DNA from: Siphonodentalium dalli
Lineage: Eukaryota > Mollusca > Scaphopoda > Gadilida > Siphonodentaliidae
DNA length: 64,000 bases
NCBI GenBank assembly: GCA_032622095.1
Contig: CP136068.1
Location: 157,551,465-157,615,464 of the forward strand
Reading direction: 5' to 3'
In this document: in pieces, positions 58,241 to 64,000 of the stretch
Position numbering within the stretch: position 1 is the first letter of the stretch
How the letters are laid out: each line of letters opens with the position of its first letter
Program-made: the position numbers and the translations under genes
Notes under the pieces: generated by a model
Seen by the model: only the letters and a program-made list of their open reading frames with translations
Told to the model about the DNA's origin: nothing
The model's database searches: none

Positions 58241-60634
58241 TATGTAAATAGTCCCATATTGTTCTGTTTTAAACAGCCTGTTCTCCCTAAAATCCGCACA
58301 TTACCTGCTTATAATAAAACGTTTTAGGTATATAATCTGCTTAGAATTGCCTCATATTAAGTCGGTAATGTGCTGAAAATTAGAACATTTTAGTCATAAT
58401 ATCGACTCATAATGAGGCTATTCTAAGCAGATTGTATGTGGACAATGAAACAAATAAGCGAACCCATGGCTTTTCAGGTGTACGCTCTTTAATATGTGTT
58501 TTCACTGTGGACCGCGCCATAATACGAAATCACGGCTATGACTCCAGTATATGCTTATTTGAGAATCAAATAATCACAATACGTAACTATTTCACATTAT
58601 AGGTCGATTATGTGCGTATTTATGGGAGGATATGCTAGTTTTAAAAACCGTGTTTTATGTCAATATAGAGCTTATATATATTGCGATTAAATAAGCCAAC
58701 ATTAGCTTATATGAATAAAATTAAGTGCTTATTTTCAAGAAAATAGCCTGACCTCTGCATGGTAAATGTTGAGTTGTTTAATCGTCTTGTTTTCCAGCCT
58801 AGCTGTTCTCGTGAAAATAAGCACAACACGGGCCAATATCATATTGGTATGTGCTTATTTTCACGAGACCAAGCACAACACGGGCCAATATCATATTGGT
58901 ATGTGCTTATTTTCATGAGACCAGGCTGACATCTGCATGGTAAGTCTTGGGTTGGTTTATTTGTGTTATTTTCAACACGAATTGCTAAAATAAGCATAAG
59001 GCGGGCTTATCGCATATTGAAATATCCCAAGCATATATTTAGTGTTCAATTAATGACAATATGCAGTCTGTTCTCGTAAAAATAAGCTCATAACGGGCTT
59101 ATTTTAATGAGCGAAATAAGCTCATACTGGCATCATTTAACCTCAATATACCTGAACTTTTTATATATTGACCTAAACACGGTTTTTAAAACAGTCAAAT
59201 GTTGGACTATTTTTACACGGAATAAGCCTATCTTTGGTATTATTTAATCTACTTTTTTTTCTTCGCAACACATCCTCATGTAATTAGGTTCATATTGGAC
59301 CTAAATATTCACACTGTTCATATGGACTTATTTGATTCTAAAATAAGCCCACGGTGAGGTTATCTCTATCATTCCTTTGAATGGCGCGGGCCACAGTTAA
59401 CACACATTATAAGGAGCGTGAATCTAGTAGGTCGTGTCGATGAAAAAAAGGTAGATTAAATAATGCCAATATGGGCTTATTTCGTATGAAAATAATCCCA
59501 TATTGGATTGTTTAAAAAAAAAAACCGTTTTAGGTCCATATAGAACGTATATTGCGGTTAAATAATGCCAAAAGGAGCTTATTTCGCTCAGCAAAAAAAT
59601 CCCGTTATGAGCTGATAGCTACATGGTAAGTCTTGATTTGGTTTATTTGTGTTGTTTTGCACAACACGAATTGCAAAAATAAGCACAAAACAGGCTTCTC
59701 GCATATTGAAATATCCCATATAGGGCTGTTTTAATAACTATAGTTTAAGCACATATAGAGCGTATAGTGTTTTCGAATAATGTCAATATGCAGTGATACT
59801 GTACCCATGTATATGGTGCACATACCCAAATATACCGTGGTATCTACAAAAGTATACCCTCATACCCACATCTATAAGCGTTTTGTGTCCCTATATAGCG
59901 TATATTGCGGTTAAATAATGCCAATATAAGCTTATTTCGCTCAAAATGTGCTTATTTTCACAAGAACAATCTGTATGGTAAGTCTTGAGATGGTTGATTC
60001 GTGTTTGTTTTCCACTCTATTGTCATGAAACTAAACACAATATGGGCTTATCTCATATTCAAATATCCAATATACACAAAAAAGGGCTGTTTTAATAGCC
60101 AGCGTTTAGGCCCACATGGAGCGTTTTTGAGTTTTCAAATAATGTCAATTTGTAGCCTGTTCTCGTTAAAATAAACACATAACGGGGCTTATTTTAATGA
60201 GCGAAATAAACTAATATAGTCGTATTATTTAACCTAATATACATGCACGCTATATATATGGACCTATTAAACGGTTTTTAAAACAGTCCAATATCTAATT
60301 TTTTTTAATAGCAGCATATCCTCGGGTAAATACATGTAGGTTCATATTGGACCTAAGTATTCACATAGGTTAATTTTTTGACTTGATTCTGTAGTAGGCA
60401 CACAGTGGGCTTATAGCCATTATTCCGTTGAATGGCGAGGGCCGCATAGAAAACACATTATAAAGAGCTTGAATCTGGTGTCGATGAAAAAAGCTAGATT
60501 AAATAATACTAATATGGGCTTATTTTGCGTTATTTATAGGTCCATATATAAACCGTATATTGCGGTTAAATAACGCCCAAAGAAGCTTATTTCGCTCATT
60601 AAAACAAGCCCGATATGAGCTTGTTTTCACGAGA
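58241..60634. repeat. Mosaic of AATAAGC-rich palindromic modules
   Basis: Repeated phrases include GGGCTTATTTTAATGAGCGA, AATAAGCTCATATTGG and TATTGCGGTTAAATAATGCC. A 56-bp direct tandem pair lies at about 58811-58922 (ACAACACGGGCCAATATCAT). One R module is at 58260-58510. The modules are related to 52919-53640. No coding content. Confidence 0.75.
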
Positions 60635-60639
60635 GGCTG

Positions 60640-60995
60640 AAATGTGCATGTGCATACAACTATTTGAATCTAATCTGGATTCATGGAGCAGGTCGCTGTC
60701 ACAATGTCAACAATTAGTCACATCCATGTCCCCATGTCACGGTATTAATGACTTCTTCGATAACTCAATACAGAAACAAATATTTAATGATAATATTCGC
60801 ACCAAACTTCTCAAAAATAGCAATCGACGTGATCATCCAAGGAACAAACTTAGAACGTATAGAACATTCAAAACGATGACTTCTTTGGAAAAATATATCA
60901 CCGTCATTTCCGTCCCAAAATAGCGTGAATCCCTGACAAAATTAAGAATAAGTTGCCACACCTTGGGCATCGAACGCGGACGCTACTTCGATTTC
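60640..60995 (+). pseudogene. LINE ORF2 C-terminal part, left piece
   Basis: Encodes NKLRTYRTFKTMTSLEKYI, then (after a TAG stop at 60921) RESLTKLRISCHTLGIERGR and YFDF. KLRTYR.FK and LRIS.H.L.IERGRY are conserved near the C-terminus of many invertebrate LINE ORF2 proteins, ahead of a CxxC...H...C knuckle. The coding sequence stops at 60995, where an inverted-repeat element begins. Confidence 0.8.
60990..60995. repeat. 6-bp target duplication (GATTTC), left
   Basis: GATTTC is repeated at 62731-62736 after the element. Keeping one copy rejoins the LINE reading frame. Confidence 0.75.
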
Positions 60996-61033
60996 TACGG
61001 CGGCCTGGAACCGCCACCCCCTCTTCAGTTAGT

Positions 61034-61417
61034 ATCCTGATATATCAGGTTACGTATCCTGATATATCAGGTTAGTATCCTGATATATCAGGTTATTATC
61101 CTGATATATCAGGTTACGTATCCTGATATATCAGGTTACGTATCCTGATATACCAGATTAGTATCCTGATATATCAGGTTATTATCCTGATATATCAGGT
61201 TACGTATCCTGATATATCAGGTTACGTGTCCTGATATATCAGGTTATTATCCTGATATATCAGGTTACGTATCCTAATATATCAGGTTATTATCCTGATA
61301 TATCAGGTTACGTATCCTGATATATCAGGTTACGTATCCTGATATATCAGGTTATTATCCTGATATATCAGGTTATGTATCCTGATATATCAGGTTATGT
61401 ATCCTGATATATCAGGT
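61034..61417. repeat. 18 copies of palindrome CCTGATATATCAGG, 20-22-bp period
   Basis: Each palindrome is separated by TTACGTAT, TTAGTAT, TTATTAT or TTATGTAT. Only three copies are imperfect (TACCAG near 61154, TAATATAT near 61275, plus a TGTCC spacer). It is part of the left end of the element. Confidence 0.93.
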
Positions 61418-62130
61418 TGTCTCGACCAATCCAGAATGTCGTCTTTCATTGGCGGAGGCTTGTGGTTGGTTCCATATTAAGTTTGGTGACGATGAGGATG
61501 AGTGATGTGCCATGTACATGTAGGCGATTAACCACACACCCCTCACCAAACTTCATATGGATCTTCAGGGTGACCTCTAGATGGGAGCCATCTATTTTTT
61601 CCCGAAATTCGTTAGAAAACATGGCCGCCATCAGTCATCTTGGATTTCAAATTTGGATCCATTGGCACACCCAGCAGAACAAATATCGGAACAAATATTT
61701 TAAAACTTTATACAGGCGTGTTTTGGGTCACCTCTGGGGATATCAAATGTTTCCGAATTTCGTTGAAAGCATTTCCGCCCTTTTGGATTTTAAACTTTGT
61801 ATGACTAAATGATTTGGCACATCTTTTATATAGTCCTTACTGAACTTCATATGGATCTTCTGGGAGATGGGAGCCACCAAAAATGTCATTGAAAAACATG
61901 GGAGGTATCCAATTATTACGCAATTCATGAAAAGAAAACATGGCCGCCAGCAGGATTTCATTCGCACACCATGCATCCCTCATTTATTGGTGAAATGTTT
62001 TAAATGAAAACAAGAGATGGACTGTCGTCCGGTGCATACCCCCTTGTGGATTACCGCCTAGTGTGGGCATATCTATAACTTATGACTGCTATACTCAGAC
62101 AGATTGGACCCAAAAAATCAGAATTTTCAT

Positions 62131-62600
62131 ATAAACAAAGATGAATAACTATAGAACAAAAAACAAAACAAAACAGTTGAATGTGCCATTAAATATCCTC
62201 ATATTGGTGAACATCCATACAAAATTTCATTGAGATCCGAGCATTACTGTTCAAGTTATGACCTGAACAGACATCGGATGGACCAAACAGCCAACCTTTC
62301 CAGATAAACAAAGATGAATAACTATAGTATGGAAAAGCGAAACAGAACAATGGAACCCTCTATTGAATGTCATCATACTAGTGAACATCCATACCAAATT
62401 TCATTGAGATCCCAGCACAACTGTTGAAGTTACGACATGAACAGACATCGGACGGACCAAAAATCAAAAATTTCCAGATAAACAATGATGAATAACTCTA
62501 GAATGGAAAATCCGAACAAAACGATGGAAACCTCTATTTACTGTCCTCATAGTAGTGAACATCCATACCTAATTTCATTGAGATCTGAGCACTACTGTTA
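62131..62600 (+). repeat. About 174-bp tandem repeat, three units
   Basis: Units begin ATAAACAAAGATGAATAACT at about 62131, 62303 and 62479, and contain AACATCCATACAAAATTTCA and GAACAGACATCGGA. Non-coding interior of the element. Confidence 0.85.
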
Positions 62601-62611
62601 AAGGATAATAA

Positions 62612-62690
62612 CCTGATATATCAGGATACGTAACCTGATATATCAGGATACTAACCTGATATATCAGGATAGGTAACCTGATATATCAGG
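62612..62690. repeat. Four copies of palindrome CCTGATATATCAGG
   Basis: The right-end counterpart of the 18-copy array, with spacers ATACGTAA, ATACTAA and ATAGGTAA (complements of the left spacers). Confidence 0.93.
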
Positions 62691-62730
62691 AAACTAACTG
62701 AAGAGGAGGTGGCGGTTCCAGGTCGCCGTA

Positions 62731-62943
62731 GATTTCGACGAAGCGGACCGAATTTGCGAAACATGCAATGAAATCGACAATTATTTACTGTACTTCTTCT
62801 GTCAGACGAGCGCGCCCTATTCTACGAGAACATATCACCCAATCTGTTAAACATCCCCAACGAGAAAATATTTAAACAAATAATGATCAGCAGCGACTCA
62901 AAAACTATGCGGGCTTTGGGGCACACTTTGTCCACTATGGATT
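62731..62943 (+). pseudogene. LINE ORF2 C-terminal part, right piece
   Basis: Resumes with FDEADRICETCNEID, the CxxC knuckle expected shortly after GRYF, then decays by frameshift. The last stretch, PNEKIFKQIMISSDSKTMRA, is in another frame and stops at about 62943. Confidence 0.75.
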
Positions 62944-63296
62944 GAAAAGGAAAGGGGTTTGGCAACAGAGTAACGACTCTTAAATCGAGTACAACAAAAA
63001 AGGAACAAAGATTCTTCGACTTGAGACCATGTCAGTGTTGCCAGTATCAACTCTGAATGGTATGTTTGCCAATCATCTACATATATTATCTGAACGTATG
63101 ATAGGCATATACCGGTATAACATATGTATATTGTCATATATAAGCATATACCGCCATATATCATTGTTGTTACATTGTACTTAACTTTGTTTCATGTAAT
63201 CCGTCCATTTTGTCTTGTTATTCTGTGTTCATGTACATTTGACCATATATGGTGTAACGTACAAATAAACATGATTGATTGATTGATTGATTGATT
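62944..63296 (+). other. LINE 3' UTR and (ATTG)n tail
   Basis: Contains CATATACCGGTATAACATAT and the terminal AACATG-(ATTG)n at about 63268-63296. Positions 63112 onward are shared with 52748 onward. Confidence 0.75.
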
Positions 63297-64000
63297 GGTA
63301 AGTCAATGTGTTTATTCGTGTTGTTTTCCAGCCTGTGTTCGAGAAAATAATCCCATAACGGGCTTATTTTAATGAGCGAAATAAGCTCATATTGGAATTA
63401 TTAAGACTCATTATATATGTATGCTATATTTGAACCTAAAACAAGGATGTTAAAACAGTCCAATGTGGGATTATTTCCATAAGAAATAAGCCCATATTGG
63501 TATTATTTAATCCACCTTTATTCATCGCAACATATATTCTCGTAAAAATAGGTTCATATTGGACCTAAAGATTCACATAGGTTCATATTGGACTTATTCG
63601 ATTCTGAAATAAACCCACAGTGAACTACTACCCGCTATTCAGCTAAATGGCATGGGCCACAGTTAAAACAAATTTTAAAGAGCGTGAGTCTGGTATGTCG
63701 TGTCGATGAAAACATTGAGGTTAAATAATGCCAGTATGAGCTTAATTCGCTCATTAAAATAAGCCCGTTATGTGCTTATTTTTATGAGAACAGGATGAAA
63801 CATGTCCTCGTGCAAATAGGTTCATATTGGACCTACTTGTAACTATTCACAGGTTTATGTTGGAACTATCTGATTCTGAAATAAGTACATACTGAGTCCC
63901 TTATTCCGTTGAATGGCGCCAAACACCGTACAAAGAGCGTAGATTTGGTAAGTTGTGTTTATGAAAAAAGGCAGATTAAATCATTCCGATATGGGCTCAT
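63112..64000 (+). repeat. About 0.9-kb direct repeat, right copy, reaching the window edge
   Basis: Matches 52748-53618 to the last base of the window, so the true length of the repeat is unknown. It has about six ATTG units where the left copy has about two. Confidence 0.9.

Larger units (their letters stand above)
60996..62730. mobile_element. Inverted-repeat element with palindrome arrays, 1.73 kb
   Basis: Both ends start TACGGCG-CCTGGAACCGCC and continue in inverted match through CTCTTCAGTTAGT into arrays of the 14-bp palindrome CCTGATATATCAGG. Terminal inverted repeats thus exceed 37 bp before the arrays. The interior carries AATGGCCGCC-type sequence (61430-62000) and three 172-176-bp units (62131, 62303, 62479). 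No transposase. Target duplication GATTTC. The superfamily is not assigned. Confidence 0.82.
60635..63296 (+). mobile_element. 5'-truncated LINE with (ATTG)n tail, interrupted
   Basis: The last part of an ORF2 protein, then a 3' UTR with ACAAATAAACATG and an (ATTG)n tail to about 63296. (ATTG)-like microsatellite tails are typical of L2/CR1-group LINEs. Interrupted by the element at 60996-62730. Its last 171 bp recur at 52748-52918. Confidence 0.8.

Noticed and set aside
61034-61417. Regular repeats resembling a CRISPR array
   Set aside because: The spacers are 6-8 bp and nearly identical, the repeat is a simple palindrome, and the sequence is animal DNA; it is a satellite within an inverted-repeat element.
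52748-64000. The two 0.9-kb direct repeats as long terminal repeats of a 10-kb LTR retrotransposon
   Set aside because: The left copy begins inside a LINE 3' UTR, there are no TG...CA ends, primer-binding site or gag-pol, and the right copy continues to the window edge.

Overview
The window is AT-rich animal DNA packed with transposable elements. Its only recognisable host genes are histones: two replication-type H3 genes and one linker H1. The H1 has a lysine/alanine/proline-rich tail and a short Pro/Lys N-terminus like bivalve H1s. The non-LTR retrotransposons, (GTCC)n-bearing repeats and 160-180 bp tandem repeats also fit a marine bivalve, probably a heterodont. That assignment is an inference from protein style; no species marker is present.

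Layout. 1-2912: a 149-bp satellite, then repeat debris with two inverted LINE 3' tails. 2913-7720: a large foldback element with about 1.2-kb inverted arms around a CA/TA-rich minisatellite. 7721-9660: a 5'-truncated LINE on the minus strand. 9661-20705: no genes, but a piggyBac-type MITE made of nested palindromes (10275-10666), a second inverted-repeat element (11681-12413), a higher-order tandem array (about 12590-14305), a 1.24-kb tandem duplication (about 14483-17020) and (GTCC)n-type repeats.

20706-34886 is a single histone H3 gene split in its 5' UTR. The CCAAT/TATA promoter is at 20706-21286 and the coding exon at 34476-34886. Between them lie 13.2 kb: two head-to-tail copies of a Tx1-like LINE that keeps ORF1 but has lost its endonuclease and most of its reverse transcriptase. 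The first copy is itself interrupted by a 5.9-kb Jockey-type LINE with a 9-bp target duplication.

34887-43493 holds a fragment of an unknown protein family and a nearly full LINE ('family A'). That LINE is interrupted by a 2.2-kb TTAA-flanked element carrying a degenerate THAP domain (Kolobok-like). 43494-44520 is a complete H3 gene with promoter, coding region and 3' stem-loop. 44983-48643 is a CR1/L2-type LINE with an unbroken 1133-residue EN-RT protein. 48644-51428 is a second family A copy lacking the THAP element. 51429-52141 is the H1 gene, with LINE sequence 160 bp upstream of its ATG and directly after its stop.

52142-64000 contains LINE fragments, a mosaic of AATAAGC-rich palindromic modules, two tandem arrays arranged as inverted arms (53.9-57.1 kb), and a LINE split by a 1.7-kb element whose ends carry arrays of the palindrome CCTGATATATCAGG (60996-62730). 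It also holds an approximately 0.9-kb direct repeat (52748-53618 and 63112-64000). No H2A, H2B, H4, tRNA, rRNA or CRISPR was found. The picture is a partial histone cluster heavily invaded by several waves of nested elements.
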